From: Rodentibacter myodis
GTDB lineage: Bacteria > Pseudomonadota > Gammaproteobacteria > Enterobacterales > Pasteurellaceae
Direction of reading: 5' to 3'
DNA length: 64,000 bases
Assembly: GCF_001999305.1 (NCBI RefSeq)
Contig: NZ_MLHQ01000001.1
Location: 124,001 to 188,000, forward strand
Made by a program: the position numbers and the translations under genes. The notes beneath the pieces were generated by a model. That model saw nothing but the letters and a program-made list of their open reading frames with translations, did no database searches and was not told the origin of the DNA. Below are positions 1 to 10,838 of this stretch, piece after piece (within the stretch, counting starts at the first letter, position 1; every line of letters starts with the position of its first letter).

Positions 1-1013
1 AAGAATATGCCGAAAGTATTGCCTTTTATGCCGGCGAAAAAGTGGAACAAAATCAGCTTTATCGCCAGTTCCGCGCGGTTATCAATAATATGTGGGATAT
101 TGTTTACCGAACCCTAAAATTCTCCGGTTTTAACCTTGTGGTCAGTCAAATTTCCGTGGTGTTCCCTTTATTGATTCAGGTGGGTCGCTATTTTGAAAAA
201 CAAATCAAACTGGGTGATTTAATGCAAACTTTGCAGGTGTTCGGGCAATTACATTCCAATCTTTCCTTTTTCCGTAACACCTACGATAACTTCGCAGGCT
301 ACAAAGCCACGCTTGATCGTTTAACCGGTTTTACTTATGCCATCAATATGGCAAATCGTGAATCCCAGACGGATATTCACACACACGAAAGTGCGGTCAT
401 TTTTGAGCATTTAAGTATAAAAAATCCATTTGGTCGCACCTTGATTCAAGATCTCAATCTCACCTTAATGCAAGGTAGCCGTCTTTTGATTCAAGGGGAT
501 TCCGGCGTGGGAAAAACCACTTTGTTACGCACGGTGGCAGGGCTTTGGTCTTATTCCTTAGGAAAAATCTATTGCCCGCAGGCACAACTTTTCCTTTCAC
601 AAAAACCTTATTTACCGCAGGGGGATTTATTCACCGCTTTGGCTTATCCGAAAAACACGCAGGAAATTGACCGCACTTTAGTAGAGGATATTTTACGCAA
701 AGTACAGCTTGGGCATTTGGTCGAACGGGTTGAACAGGAGCAGGATTGGACACGAATTCTTTCTTTAGGCGAACAACAACGTTTGGCGTTTGCCCGTTTG
801 TTATTACATAAACCGAAAGTCGCCTTTTTGGATGAAGCCACGGCAAGTATGGATGAAGGCTTGGAAGAGGCAATGTATCGTTTAATCAAAACAGAATTAC
901 CAACGATGACAATAATTAGTGTGGGACATCGTTCTACCTTAAAAACCTTCCATCAATTACAGTTGCAGATTTTACCAAACGGTGAGTGGCAGCTGGCTGA
1001 AATTGAGGGATAA
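1..1013 (+). CDS. ABC transporter, fused permease/ATPase of the SbmA/YddA-like family (5' partial)
   Basis: The gene is cut by the left edge; the open frame runs from base 3 without a start, giving about 336 visible residues. The N-terminal half is the end of an ABC_membrane_2-type transmembrane domain (the EYAESIAFYAGE stretch before the apparent GTG at 42 is typical of it). The C-terminal half is an ATPase with Walker A GDSGVGKTT, signature LSLGEQQR and Walker B VAFLDEATASMD. Family members such as E. coli YddA and SbmA move peptides or cobalamin-like substrates; the substrate here cannot be told. Its place just before mreB matches an uncharacterised ABC transporter in H. influenzae. Function beyond transport is inference. 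Confidence 0.85.
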   Translation, partial: EYAESIAFYAGEKVEQNQLYRQFRAVINNMWDIVYRTLKFSGFNLVVSQISVVFPLLIQVGRYFEKQIKLGDLMQTLQVFGQLHSNLSFFRNTYDNFAGYKATLDRLTGFTYAINMANRESQTDIHTHESAVIFEHLSIKNPFGRTLIQDLNLTLMQGSRLLIQGDSGVGKTTLLRTVAGLWSYSLGKIYCPQAQLFLSQKPYLPQGDLFTALAYPKNTQEIDRTLVEDILRKVQLGHLVERVEQEQDWTRILSLGEQQRLAFARLLLHKPKVAFLDEATASMDEGLEEAMYRLIKTELPTMTIISVGHRSTLKTFHQLQLQILPNGEWQLAEIEG

Positions 1014-1058
1014 CCTAAATCAAAAGTGCGGTCATTTTTCGGCGTATTTTTAATGTAA

Positions 1059-2240
<1,182 letters not shown>

Positions 2241-2252
2241 TTTATCATCAAT

Positions 2253-2282
2253 AAAAGTGCGGTTGATTTTGACCGCACTTTT
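2253..2282. repeat. Inverted pair of uptake sequences, possible attenuator between mreB and mreC
   Basis: AAAAGTGCGGT and ACCGCACTTTT face each other across eight bases, forming an 11-bp stem followed by T residues. It could act as a partial terminator that makes mreB more abundant than mreC and mreD, as well as an uptake site. Pairing is seen; the role is inferred. Confidence 0.7.
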
Positions 2283-2305
2283 ATTTTGAGCATTTAGGAA
2301 TCCGA

Positions 2306-3361
2306 ATGAAACCGATTTTTGGTAAAGCGCCTCCCTTAGGTATTCGCCTTATTTTAGCGGTGATTGCATCCGTCACCTTGATTTTGGTTGACGCGCAAAA
2401 TTCGATGAACAAAGCCCGTAGCATAATGGAAACCGCAGTAGGTGGTTTGTATTATTTGGCAAATAGTCCACGTACCGTATTAGATGGTGTTTCAGAGAAT
2501 CTGGTGGATACCAACAAATTACAAATTGAAAATAAAGTATTGCGTGAACAGTTACGTGAAAAAAATGCAGATTTATTATTATTGGATCAACTGAAAGTTG
2601 AAAATCAACGTTTACGTTTATTGCTAAACTCGCCATTACGCACCGATGAATACAAAAAAATCGCTGAAGTATTAACCGCTGAAACCGATGTGTATCGCCA
2701 ACAAATTATTATCAACCAAGGAGAAAAAGACGGTGCTTATGTGGGGCAACCGGTGATTGATGAAAAAGGCGTAATTGGACAAATTATTTCAGTGGGGGCG
2801 GATACCAGTCGGGTGTTATTGCTCACTGATGTTACCCACGCGATCCCAGTGCAGGTACTTCGTAATGATGTGCGGGTGATTGCCAGCGGTACGGGACATT
2901 CCGATGAACTAACGCTTGATAACGTACCGCGTTCGGTGGATATTGAAAAAGGCGATTTATTGGTTACTTCCGGCTTGGGTGGTCGTTTTATGGAAGGTTA
3001 TCCGGTGGCGGTGGTGCAAAGCGTATCCCGTGATGGGGCTAATTATTTTGCGACCGTTAAAGCCAAGCCCTTGGCTTCCTTAGAACGATTACGTTATGTC
3101 CTTCTGCTTTGGCCGGGCAATATTGATCTCTCAAAAGTGAAATCAAGATCACCGGAAGAAGTGCGTGAATTAGTGCAAAAACGCTTAGAAAGCCAAGCCA
3201 ACGAAAGCAAAAATCGGGTGCATAAAGCAAAAATAATCACCGATGAACAAGAACCAATAACGGACAATTCAAAAGAAATGGGTGAGCCTGAAATCCCAAC
3301 CGAACCACCACAAGATGAACCGGTTTCACCGGAACAATTAGAACCAAGGGAGGAAGATTAA
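2306..3361 (+). CDS. mreC: Cell shape-determining protein MreC
   Basis: MreC is a bitopic inner-membrane protein that links MreB filaments to periplasmic elongation enzymes. The 351-residue product has one N-terminal membrane segment (about residues 11-29), a coiled-coil stretch rich in Leu, Gln and Glu (about 70-110), then the beta-rich MreC domain to about 275. The last 70 residues are charged and rich in Pro and Glu, a variable tail. Its TAA stop shares one base with the mreD start, indicating translational coupling. Confidence 0.95.
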   Translation: MKPIFGKAPPLGIRLILAVIASVTLILVDAQNSMNKARSIMETAVGGLYYLANSPRTVLDGVSENLVDTNKLQIENKVLREQLREKNADLLLLDQLKVENQRLRLLLNSPLRTDEYKKIAEVLTAETDVYRQQIIINQGEKDGAYVGQPVIDEKGVIGQIISVGADTSRVLLLTDVTHAIPVQVLRNDVRVIASGTGHSDELTLDNVPRSVDIEKGDLLVTSGLGGRFMEGYPVAVVQSVSRDGANYFATVKAKPLASLERLRYVLLLWPGNIDLSKVKSRSPEEVRELVQKRLESQANESKNRVHKAKIITDEQEPITDNSKEMGEPEIPTEPPQDEPVSPEQLEPREED

Positions 3362-3849
3362 TGCAAATACGCTTAATTTTACAATGGGCGACAATCTTCT
3401 TGTTTTTTATTGCCGCACTTGTTATGGAACTTGCACCTTGGCCGGTTGGCTTTCAAGCCTTTAAACCCTCTTGGTTGATTCTAGTTTTACTTTACTGGAC
3501 ACTCGCTATTCCAAACAAGGTGAATATTGGCTTTGCCTTTTTACTGGGGATCATTTGGGGCTTAGTCTTGGGGGCAACCCTTGGCGTTCACGCCCTTGTG
3601 TTATCGGTCGCATTTTATTTTATTGCCAAAAATCATTTGGTATTGCGCAATCTTTCTCTCTGGTTTCAAAGTTTATTGGTCATTCTTTTTGTGTTTATCA
3701 TTCGCTTTGCGATTTTTCTTGTCGAATTATTTCTCCATAGTGCCACCTTTAATTGGCAAGAAATTTTCGGCGCGATAGCTTCCGGCATATTATGGCCTTG
3801 GGTGTTTTTACTGATGCGTAAAATTCGCCGCCGTGTTGGATTACATTAA
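3361..3849 (+). CDS. mreD: Rod shape-determining protein MreD
   Basis: MreD is a small inner-membrane partner of MreC and MreB in the elongation complex. The 162 residues are almost entirely hydrophobic, with about five predicted membrane segments and a short basic C terminus (RKIRRRVG), matching the family length. The start overlaps the mreC stop by one base (TAATG), so translation is probably coupled. Identification rests on hydrophobic profile, length and operon position. Confidence 0.92.
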   Translation: MQIRLILQWATIFLFFIAALVMELAPWPVGFQAFKPSWLILVLLYWTLAIPNKVNIGFAFLLGIIWGLVLGATLGVHALVLSVAFYFIAKNHLVLRNLSLWFQSLLVILFVFIIRFAIFLVELFLHSATFNWQEIFGAIASGILWPWVFLLMRKIRRRVGLH

Positions 3850-3945
3850 ATAGATTAGGATTTCACTTTTTCTGTAAGTGGTTGGTGCGATCTCAAAGTC
3901 ATAGCGATTAAATAAAGTGCCATTTCGATATTCGTAAAGTTTTAT

Positions 3946-4530
3946 ATGATGAAAAATTTAAACTTCTCCCGTTATTTCACGCCTTTATATCTCATTACCG
4001 TGATTTGTATTGTGATCTATATCTTGCAACAGCTCGGGGTTGAAGAACCGATTATGATGGCATTTCACTACCCTATTGATCCCCGCCAAAATTGGCAACT
4101 CTGGCGTTATGTCACTCACGCGTTTGTGCATTTATCAAATGTGCATATTATTGCGAATTTATCTTGGTTTTGGCTGTTCGGCGGCGTGATTGAACGCTAC
4201 TTTGGCGGTGTTAAACTTTTCTTATTGGTTATGGTTTCAGCCATCATCAGTGGCGTTGTACAAAACTATTTTTCCGGCCCTGATTTTTTTGGCTTATCCG
4301 GTGTCGTGTATGCCGTTTTAGTCTATGTATTTGTGGTCGATAAACTCAATGCCAATCTTTTTGATTTACCCAAAGGCTTTTTCACAATGTTATTGATGGG
4401 ATTGGCATTTGGATTTATCAGTCCTTTGTTTGGTATTTATCTCGGCAATGCAGCCCATATTTCAGGTTTAGTGGTGGGATTAGTTTGGGGTTTTATTGAT
4501 AGTAGAATTTATTTGCGCCGAACTGCGTAA
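3946..4530 (+). CDS. glpG: Rhomboid intramembrane serine protease GlpG (short form)
   Basis: Rhomboids cut membrane proteins within the lipid bilayer. The 194-residue product has six hydrophobic segments and the catalytic dyad Ser118 (GLSG motif) and His171 (NAAHISG). The HLSNVHIIANL stretch, with oxyanion-region His and Asn, lies near residues 62-72. It lacks the cytosolic N-terminal domain of the E. coli protein, like the crystallised H. influenzae GlpG, whose dyad is numbered Ser116/His169. ATG 3949 is an equally likely start. It sits 25 bp before glpR, as part of the common glpG-glpR pair. The substrate is unknown. Confidence 0.96.
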   Translation: MMKNLNFSRYFTPLYLITVICIVIYILQQLGVEEPIMMAFHYPIDPRQNWQLWRYVTHAFVHLSNVHIIANLSWFWLFGGVIERYFGGVKLFLLVMVSAIISGVVQNYFSGPDFFGLSGVVYAVLVYVFVVDKLNANLFDLPKGFFTMLLMGLAFGFISPLFGIYLGNAAHISGLVVGLVWGFIDSRIYLRRTA

Positions 4531-4555
4531 AAATGAGAAATAAAAGGATAAATTA

Positions 4556-5311
4556 ATGAAACAATCCATTCGCCATCAGAAGATTATCGAATTAGTCGCT
4601 CAATATGGGTATTTAAGCACGGAAGATTTGGTCGCTCAGCTTGAAGTCAGTCCACAAACCATTCGCCGTGATTTGAATATTTTGGCGGAATTAGATCTTA
4701 TCCGCCGTCATCACGGTGGGGCGGCATTCCCTTCTTCAGTGGAAAATTCAGACTATATTGACCGAAAACAATTCTTTTCTTCGCAAAAAAATCGTATTGC
4801 ACGTGAAGTCGCCAAACTGATTCCAAATGGTTCATCGTTATTTATCGACATAGGCACAACACCGGAAGCGGTGGCAATTGCCCTGCTTGAGCATAAATAT
4901 TTACGTATCGTCACCAATAACCTGAATGCGGCACATTTACTACGGCAAAATGAAAGTTTTGACATTACGATGGCAGGCGGTTCATTGCGTAAAGATGGCG
5001 GCATTATTGGCGAAGCCACGGTGAGTTTTATTTCGCAATTTCGTTTGGATTTTGGCATTTTGGGTATCAGTGCCATTGATTCGGATGGCTCGTTGCTTGA
5101 CTACGATTATCACGAAGTGCAGGTAAAACGTGCCATTATTGAAAGTTCCCGCCAAACTTTATTGGTCACCGACCATTCCAAATTTACCCGCCAAGCCATT
5201 GTTCGTTTAGGGGAATTAAACGATGTGGAATATTTATTTACCGATAAAATTCCCCCTTCAATTAGCCAATACTTACAAAATGCAAAAACAAAATTAGTGG
5301 TGTGCGAGTAA
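4556..5311 (+). CDS. glpR: DeoR-family glycerol-3-phosphate regulon repressor GlpR
   Basis: GlpR represses glycerol-3-phosphate genes and is released by the sugar phosphate. The 251 residues carry an N-terminal DeoR helix-turn-helix (about 6-55, with SPQTIRRDL and RRHHGGAA) and a C-terminal DeoR effector domain holding NNLN, GGIIGEA and DFGILGISAIDSDGSL. It is close to E. coli GlpR throughout. A good AAAGGA site precedes the ATG. No glp catabolic genes lie in this window, so its targets are elsewhere. Confidence 0.94.
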   Translation: MKQSIRHQKIIELVAQYGYLSTEDLVAQLEVSPQTIRRDLNILAELDLIRRHHGGAAFPSSVENSDYIDRKQFFSSQKNRIAREVAKLIPNGSSLFIDIGTTPEAVAIALLEHKYLRIVTNNLNAAHLLRQNESFDITMAGGSLRKDGGIIGEATVSFISQFRLDFGILGISAIDSDGSLLDYDYHEVQVKRAIIESSRQTLLVTDHSKFTRQAIVRLGELNDVEYLFTDKIPPSISQYLQNAKTKLVVCE

Positions 5312-5341
5312 AAAGTGCGGTCAATTTTGACCGCACTTTTT
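5310..5341. terminator. Bidirectional terminator built from paired uptake sequences (glpR/dsbB)
   Basis: AAAAAGTGCGGTC and GACCGCACTTTTT form a 13-bp stem with a six-base loop, with A and T tracts on both sides. It lies exactly between the convergent glpR and dsbB ends, so it can stop transcripts from both sides. Confidence 0.85.
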
Positions 5342-5342
5342 C

Positions 5343-5876
5343 TTAGTTAAACAATCTTCTCTGATTTCTACGTTTTTTCAGTTGTGAAATTAATATTATT
5401 GCCAATGCAATCACATAGATCGCAAAAATAAAGACTAACCATTGTACCATTGTGATGCCGAATAGCGACCATTGACTGTTATCACAAGAACCTGTTGGGT
5501 TAAACAGGATTGGGAACCATTGGTGGAAAGGGAGGGTTTCCGGAAAATCGGGAAGAAATTCACATTGTTTCCAAGGGGCGGGATTCATTTGTAAATCAAG
5601 ATGACGGAGAGAAATCATCAAGCCCTTTACTGCACTAAATAGCCCCAAACCAATAGCGATTAAACGCACAATAAGTGATCGAGGCGCAAGAAAACCGATA
5701 ATGCCCGCAATAAATAAACCAACCATTGCCAAACGTTCGTATACACAAAGTACGCAGGGTTGTAATCCCATTCCGTATTGGAAGTAAAGTGCGGTCAATT
5801 CTAAGGCTAAACTTGAAAAAGCAAGCAATAACCAAGCCGAACGTTTTTCTGAAAACTGTTTAAATAATGCGAGCAT
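5343..5876 (-). CDS. dsbB: Disulfide bond formation protein DsbB
   Basis: DsbB is the inner-membrane quinone reductase that reoxidises DsbA in the periplasm. The 177-residue product has four membrane segments and both functional cysteine pairs: Cys41/Cys44 in CVLC and Cys105/Cys131 in the second periplasmic loop, at nearly the same positions as in E. coli. It starts 9 bp after nhaB on the same strand, so the two are probably co-transcribed. Confidence 0.96.
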   Translation of the reverse strand: MLALFKQFSEKRSAWLLLAFSSLALELTALYFQYGMGLQPCVLCVYERLAMVGLFIAGIIGFLAPRSLIVRLIAIGLGLFSAVKGLMISLRHLDLQMNPAPWKQCEFLPDFPETLPFHQWFPILFNPTGSCDNSQWSLFGITMVQWLVFIFAIYVIALAIILISQLKKRRNQRRLFN

Positions 5877-5885
5877 TTGTTCTCC

Positions 5886-7424
5886 TTAAATTGGCATAAT
5901 TAAGCCTAAATTGGCAAGCCAAACGGTGGCTGCCGGTAAAATGTATTCAATCGCAAATAAGCCGACCAAGGATAACACGATCGTATAAGGCAACGCCATA
6001 TAAACCATTCGTCCATAAGAAAGGCGGATTAATGGCGCAAGCGAAGAGGTTAATAAAAACAGGAATGCAGCCTGTCCATTTGGCGTAGCGACAGAAGGAA
6101 GATTTGTACCGGTGTTGATTGCCACAGAAAGCAACTCAAATTGGTGAGGCGCAATCACGCCATTGGTGAGTGCCGATTTGGCTTCATTAATGTAAACCGT
6201 TGCCACGAATACGTTATCGGAAATAGAGGAAAGCAAGCCGTTAAACACATAAAAAAGAACAAGCTGTACACTTTCACTGGCGGATAATACGTAGTGAATA
6301 ATTGGGGAAAATAATTTTTGGTCGATAATCACTGCCACAACGGTGAAAAAGACGACAAGCAATGCGGTAAAAGGTAAGGATTCTTGGAAAGCCCTGCCGA
6401 TTGCGTGTTCGCTGGTAATACCGGAAAAAGTGGTGGCGAGGATAATAACGGTTAAGCCGATCAAACCCACTGCGGCTAAGTGAAAGGCAAGTGCCAATAC
6501 CAACCAGATTGCAATAATGGCTTGTGCGCCAAGTTTAAGTTTGTCTTGTTTAGACATTTTTTGCGAATTGCTGCGATCTAAAGAAGCGAGGGTGTACCAG
6601 ACTTTCTGTGGTAATTTTTCGCCATAGCCGAAAATTTTGAATTTTTCAACTAAATAACAGGTGATTAAACCACAAAAGAAAACAGGAATGGTTACCGGCG
6701 CCATTCGGAAGAAAAATTCAATAAAATCCCATTTGGCTTGTTCCGCAATAATTAAATTTTGCGGTTCGCCTACCATTGTCATCACACCGCCCAGTGCTGT
6801 TCCCACACCGGCGTGCATCATTAAACTGCGTAAAAATGCACGAAATTTTTCTAAGGTTTCACGGTTTTTCACTTTTTCATCGTCTGAAATATCAACCGCA
6901 TCTTGCAAGTTTTTGCCCGAGGCGACTTTGTGATATACGCCGTAAAATCCCATTGCGACACTAATGATCACGGCAACCACCGTCAGGGCATCCAGGAAAG
7001 CGGATAAAAATGCGGCACTGAAACAGAAGGCAAGGGAAAGGGTGATTTTCGAGCGAATATTTACCAATAATTTAGTAAAGACAAACAGCAGTAATTGTTT
7101 CATAAAGAAAATGCCCGCCACCATAAACATTAAAAGCAGAATAACTTCAAAATTAGCCATAATTTCTGCTTTCACGTGTTCCGGATGTGTCATTCCTATA
7201 ACAATCGCTTCAATAGCAAGCAAGCCACCGGGTTGTAGTGGATAGCATTTTAACGCCATCGCAAGGGTAAAAATAAATTCTGCAACAAGAATCCAACCGG
7301 CAAGAAAGGGGCTGATACAAAAGAAAATAATAGGGTTAATGATAAGAAAAATTATCACCGCCAATTTATACCAGTCCGGACTTGGGCCGAGAAAGTTTTT
7401 CATAAAGGCTTGAGCGTAAGTCAT
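5886..7424 (-). CDS. nhaB: Na+/H+ antiporter NhaB
   Basis: NhaB exchanges sodium for protons across the inner membrane. The 512-residue product is the length of E. coli NhaB (513), begins with the characteristic [14 protein letters not shown] stretch, and has about a dozen hydrophobic segments plus the conserved [20 protein letters not shown] motif near the C terminus. It is divergent from fadR across about 130 bp, an arrangement shared with other gammaproteobacteria, and leads into dsbB. Confidence 0.96.
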   Translation of the reverse strand: MTYAQAFMKNFLGPSPDWYKLAVIIFLIINPIIFFCISPFLAGWILVAEFIFTLAMALKCYPLQPGGLLAIEAIVIGMTHPEHVKAEIMANFEVILLLMFMVAGIFFMKQLLLFVFTKLLVNIRSKITLSLAFCFSAAFLSAFLDALTVVAVIISVAMGFYGVYHKVASGKNLQDAVDISDDEKVKNRETLEKFRAFLRSLMMHAGVGTALGGVMTMVGEPQNLIIAEQAKWDFIEFFFRMAPVTIPVFFCGLITCYLVEKFKIFGYGEKLPQKVWYTLASLDRSNSQKMSKQDKLKLGAQAIIAIWLVLALAFHLAAVGLIGLTVIILATTFSGITSEHAIGRAFQESLPFTALLVVFFTVVAVIIDQKLFSPIIHYVLSASESVQLVLFYVFNGLLSSISDNVFVATVYINEAKSALTNGVIAPHQFELLSVAINTGTNLPSVATPNGQAAFLFLLTSSLAPLIRLSYGRMVYMALPYTIVLSLVGLFAIEYILPAATVWLANLGLIMPI

Positions 7425-7555
7425 AAATTACTCCTGTTTTTTATAGTGCCGTCATTGTAATATAGAGTGCTTTAAAGGATAATACCGAAGATAAAAATTT
7501 ACCTATATAAATTACATTTTTTTGATCTTGTTAGCTTTTTCTAACACTATTTATT

Positions 7556-8281
7556 ATGAATATGGAAAGACCCCTTTTAAAAGCAAAAAGTCCGGCAGCC
7601 CTTGCTGAAGAATATTTGGTAAAAAGTATTTGGAATGATGTTTTTCCTGCAGGTTCTACTTTACCTTCCGAACGTGATCTCGCCGATAAAATCGGTGTAA
7701 CCCGCACAACACTGCGTGAAGTATTACAACGCTTGGCTCGTGATGGCTGGCTCACCATTCAACACGGCAAACCGACCCAAGTAAATAATATTTGGGATAC
7801 GGCAAGTCCGAGCATTATCGAAACCTTAATTACATTAGATCACAAGGCTGCGCCTTTGATTATTGATAATATGTTGTCGTTACGCAGTAAAATGTCCGAA
7901 TCTTATATTTATGAAGCGGTCAAAAATTCCCCTCAACAATCGGCAATGTTATTTGATGAATTGATAACATTAGAAAATACCGCAGAAGATTACACGGAGT
8001 TCGATTATCGTGTGTTTCGCCAATTTACGGTTGTTGCCAATAAACCTTTTTATCGTTTGATTTTTAATAGTTTAAAAGGGGTTTATCAAAAAATTGCTTT
8101 ACTCTTCTTTAGCCACGAAAAACATCGTGCAATCACCAAGCAATTCTATTTGGAAATGCAACAAATTTGCCAAGAAGGCAATGCAGATGCGGTGGTAGAT
8201 TGTATTCGTAAACATCGTGCAAATTCTGCGACCTATTGGCAAACTATATTGGAATGTTTACCGCAGGATTTTTCCGACTAA
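7556..8281 (+). CDS. fadR: GntR-family fatty acid metabolism regulator FadR
   Basis: FadR represses fatty-acid degradation and activates unsaturated fatty-acid synthesis genes, and releases DNA on binding long-chain acyl-CoA. The 241 residues hold an N-terminal winged helix with the near-invariant GVTRTTLREVLQRLARDG (about 48-65) followed by a helical acyl-CoA-binding domain. The ribosome site is weak; ATG 7556 and ATG 7562 are both possible starts. It is divergent from nhaB. A FadD-like ligase lies at about 59 kb in the same window. Confidence 0.95.
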   Translation: MNMERPLLKAKSPAALAEEYLVKSIWNDVFPAGSTLPSERDLADKIGVTRTTLREVLQRLARDGWLTIQHGKPTQVNNIWDTASPSIIETLITLDHKAAPLIIDNMLSLRSKMSESYIYEAVKNSPQQSAMLFDELITLENTAEDYTEFDYRVFRQFTVVANKPFYRLIFNSLKGVYQKIALLFFSHEKHRAITKQFYLEMQQICQEGNADAVVDCIRKHRANSATYWQTILECLPQDFSD

Positions 8282-8312
8282 ATTTTATTTCAATCAATAA
8301 AATGCAATTTTT

Positions 8313-9221
8313 ATGTATGCTTTAGAAATTCGTCATCTCATCAAAACCTATGCCGGAGGCGTTCAGGCGGTAAAAGGCATTGATCTTACCGTTGAACAAG
8401 GCGATTTTTATGCACTGCTTGGACACAACGGTGCAGGCAAATCGACAACCATCGGCATTATTAGCTCGCTGGTGAATAAAACCGCCGGTACGGTTAAAGT
8501 GTTCGGTTATGATTTAGATACACAAAAGACTTTGCTTAAACAGCAAATTGGGTTGGTTCCGCAAGAGTTTAATTTCAACCAGTTTGAGAAAGTGATCGAT
8601 GTATTGACCGAGCAAGCCGGTTTTTATGGTATTCCCCTAAAAGAAGCATTAAAACGGGCAGAAATTTGGTTAAAAAGATTGGAACTATGGGAAAAACGTA
8701 CACATCTCACCCGTGAACTTTCCGGTGGAATGAAACGCCGTGTAATGATTGCCCGCGCCTTAATGCATAACCCGAAATTATTGATTTTGGATGAGCCTAC
8801 CGCCGGCGTGGATATTGAACTTCGCCGTTCCCTTTGGGATTTTTTGCGTGAATTAAATGCACGGGGAACGACCATTATTCTAACCACCCATTATTTGGAA
8901 GAAGCGGAAAATCTCTGCCGTAATATCGGCATTATTCAACAGGGAAAATTGATTGAAAATACCTCAATGAAATCCCTTTTGGCAAAGCTGGAAACAGAGG
9001 TTTTTGTTTTGGATTTACAAAATGTGCCACAAACCAAATCGCTTGTGATCGCGCATTATCCGTATCAATGGGTGGATGAAAATACCTTAGAAGTGGAAGT
9101 GCAACGCTCACAAGGTTTAACCAATTTGTTTGCCCAGCTCACCGCACAAAATATTGAGGTATTGAGTATGCGCAACAAATCCAATCGTTTAGAAGAACTT
9201 TTCCTTAAAATGGCGAATTAA
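8313..9221 (+). CDS. yadG: ABC transporter ATP-binding protein, YadG type
   Basis: This is the ATPase of a two-gene ABC-2 exporter. The 302 residues contain Walker A GHNGAGKST (37-45), a Q-loop, signature LSGGMKRR, Walker B LLILDEPTAGVD and switch TTHYLEEAE. It resembles E. coli YadG in length and sequence. One base separates it from the permease gene, so they are translated together. The cargo is unknown in this family; export is inferred from the ABC-2 class. Confidence 0.9.
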   Translation: MYALEIRHLIKTYAGGVQAVKGIDLTVEQGDFYALLGHNGAGKSTTIGIISSLVNKTAGTVKVFGYDLDTQKTLLKQQIGLVPQEFNFNQFEKVIDVLTEQAGFYGIPLKEALKRAEIWLKRLELWEKRTHLTRELSGGMKRRVMIARALMHNPKLLILDEPTAGVDIELRRSLWDFLRELNARGTTIILTTHYLEEAENLCRNIGIIQQGKLIENTSMKSLLAKLETEVFVLDLQNVPQTKSLVIAHYPYQWVDENTLEVEVQRSQGLTNLFAQLTAQNIEVLSMRNKSNRLEELFLKMAN

Positions 9222-9222
9222 T

Positions 9223-9984
9223 ATGAATTTTATCGGATTTTTTACACTGGCAATGAAAGAATCCAAACGCGTTATTCGCATTTGGAAACAAACCCTTGTG
9301 CCACCGGTGATTACCACCACTCTTTATTTTCTGATTTTTGGACGACTTATCGGCGGACGTATCGGTGATATGCAGGGGGTCAGCTATATGCAATTTATCG
9401 CACCGGGGCTTGTTATGATGACGGCAATCACTGCCTCTTATGTGAATACCGCCTCATCTTTTTTCCTGAGCAAATTCAACAAAACTTACGAAGAATTGTT
9501 GGTCGCCCCCCTTTCATCACATAACATTATCTGGGGCTATGTTGCCGGCAGTATGGTACGGGGCGTGTTGGCTGGTATTTTGGTGATGATGGTATCGTTG
9601 TTATTTATCACTTTTAATATTCACTCTTGGTTAATGATTTTTTGCACTTTACTGCTCACCACAATCAGTTTTGCCCTTGGCGGTTTAATTAATGCCATTT
9701 TTGCCAAAACCTTTGATGATGTGGGCTTAATCCCAACCTTCGTTTTAACACCGCTTACTTATTTAGGGGGCGTGTTTTATTCCATTTCACTTTTGCCCGA
9801 TTTTTGGCAAGCCGTCTCGAAATTTAATCCCATTGTTTATATGATCAACGGCTTTCGTTATGGCTTTTTAGGCATTAGTGATGTGCCTGTGTTCTACACA
9901 TTTTTAGTGTTAGGATCACTTGTGATGGTATTATATGCCTTCGCCTATTTATTAATCGAAAAAGGCATAGGCTTACGTTCTTAG
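9223..9984 (+). CDS. yadH: ABC-2 type permease, YadH type
   Basis: The 253-residue inner-membrane protein has about six hydrophobic segments and the ABC2_membrane signature around LVAPLSSHNIIWGYVAGS and PLTYLGGVFYSI. It pairs with the ATPase one base upstream. Its length matches E. coli YadH (256). Substrate is not known. The transcript probably ends in the palindromic repeat that follows at 9991. Confidence 0.9.
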   Translation: MNFIGFFTLAMKESKRVIRIWKQTLVPPVITTTLYFLIFGRLIGGRIGDMQGVSYMQFIAPGLVMMTAITASYVNTASSFFLSKFNKTYEELLVAPLSSHNIIWGYVAGSMVRGVLAGILVMMVSLLFITFNIHSWLMIFCTLLLTTISFALGGLINAIFAKTFDDVGLIPTFVLTPLTYLGGVFYSISLLPDFWQAVSKFNPIVYMINGFRYGFLGISDVPVFYTFLVLGSLVMVLYAFAYLLIEKGIGLRS

Positions 9985-9990
9985 CTTGGC

Positions 9991-10017
9991 GTAGGGACAA
10001 CACACTGATGTCCCCAC
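9991..10017. repeat. Degenerate half-unit of the dispersed BIME-like repeat
   Basis: GTAGGGACA and TGTCCCCAC face each other across nine bases. This is one arm of the GTAGGGAC...GTCCCTAC family seen elsewhere in the window, reduced to a single palindrome. It may also serve as a transcription stop after yadH. Confidence 0.55.
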
Positions 10018-10100
10018 TTTTTCATTAAGCATTATACAATTTACATAATCCGCCAAAACGATCGAAAAATTGACCGCACTTTTAGCAAAATATCAACATT

Positions 10101-10838
10101 ATGCGTATACCTCGAATTTATCACCCCGAATCCCTTGAGCACCAAACCCAATGTCAACTTTCTGATGAGGCTGCCAACCACGTTGGACGGGTATTGCGAA
10201 TGACGGCAGGCGAACAAATTGAATTATTTGATGGCAGTAATCATATTTATCCTGCTCAAATTCTTGAGGCAGGCAAAAAAGCCGTAAAGGTTGAAATTCT
10301 GGGGCGTGAATTGTGCGACAAAGAATCGCCACTAAAAATTCATCTGGGGCAAGTGATTTCCCGTGGTGAGCGTATGGAATTTACTATTCAGAAATCTGTG
10401 GAACTCGGGGTGAATATTATTACTCCACTTTGGTCGGAACGTTGTGGCGTAAAACTGGATGGCGAGCGTATGGATAAAAAAATCCAACAGTGGCAAAAAA
10501 TTGCCATTGCCGCTTGTGAGCAATGTGGGCGTAATATTGTGCCGGAAATCCGTCCGCTGATGAAATTACAGGATTGGTGTGCGGAAAATGACGGCGCATT
10601 GAAATTGAATTTGCACCCACGCGCCCAATATTCCATTAAAACCTTACCGACAATTCCCAAACAAGGCGTGCGATTATTGATTGGTTCGGAAGGAGGTTTA
10701 TCGCCACAAGAAATTGCACAGACGGAACAACAGGGTTTTACCGAGATTTTATTAGGAAAGCGTGTACTGAGAACGGAAACCGCCTCATTGGCAGCCATCA
10801 GTGCATTACAAATTTGTTTTGGAGACTTAGGCGAATAA
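10101..10838 (+). CDS. rsmE: 16S rRNA (uracil(1498)-N(3))-methyltransferase RsmE
   Basis: RsmE methylates U1498 in the decoding region of 16S rRNA using S-adenosylmethionine. The 245-residue product begins with the family's MRIPRIYH, has a PUA-like N-terminal domain and a SPOUT methyltransferase domain with the knot motifs [14 protein letters not shown] and [16 protein letters not shown]. The stop shares one base with the yqgE start, so rsmE-yqgE-ruvX look like one coupled operon. Confidence 0.95.
   Translation: MRIPRIYHPESLEHQTQCQLSDEAANHVGRVLRMTAGEQIELFDGSNHIYPAQILEAGKKAVKVEILGRELCDKESPLKIHLGQVISRGERMEFTIQKSVELGVNIITPLWSERCGVKLDGERMDKKIQQWQKIAIAACEQCGRNIVPEIRPLMKLQDWCAENDGALKLNLHPRAQYSIKTLPTIPKQGVRLLIGSEGGLSPQEIAQTEQQGFTEILLGKRVLRTETASLAAISALQICFGDLGE

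Noticed and set aside
10388-10798. 136-codon minus-strand frame inside rsmE
   Set aside because: Shadow of a well-identified gene, with no domain signature.
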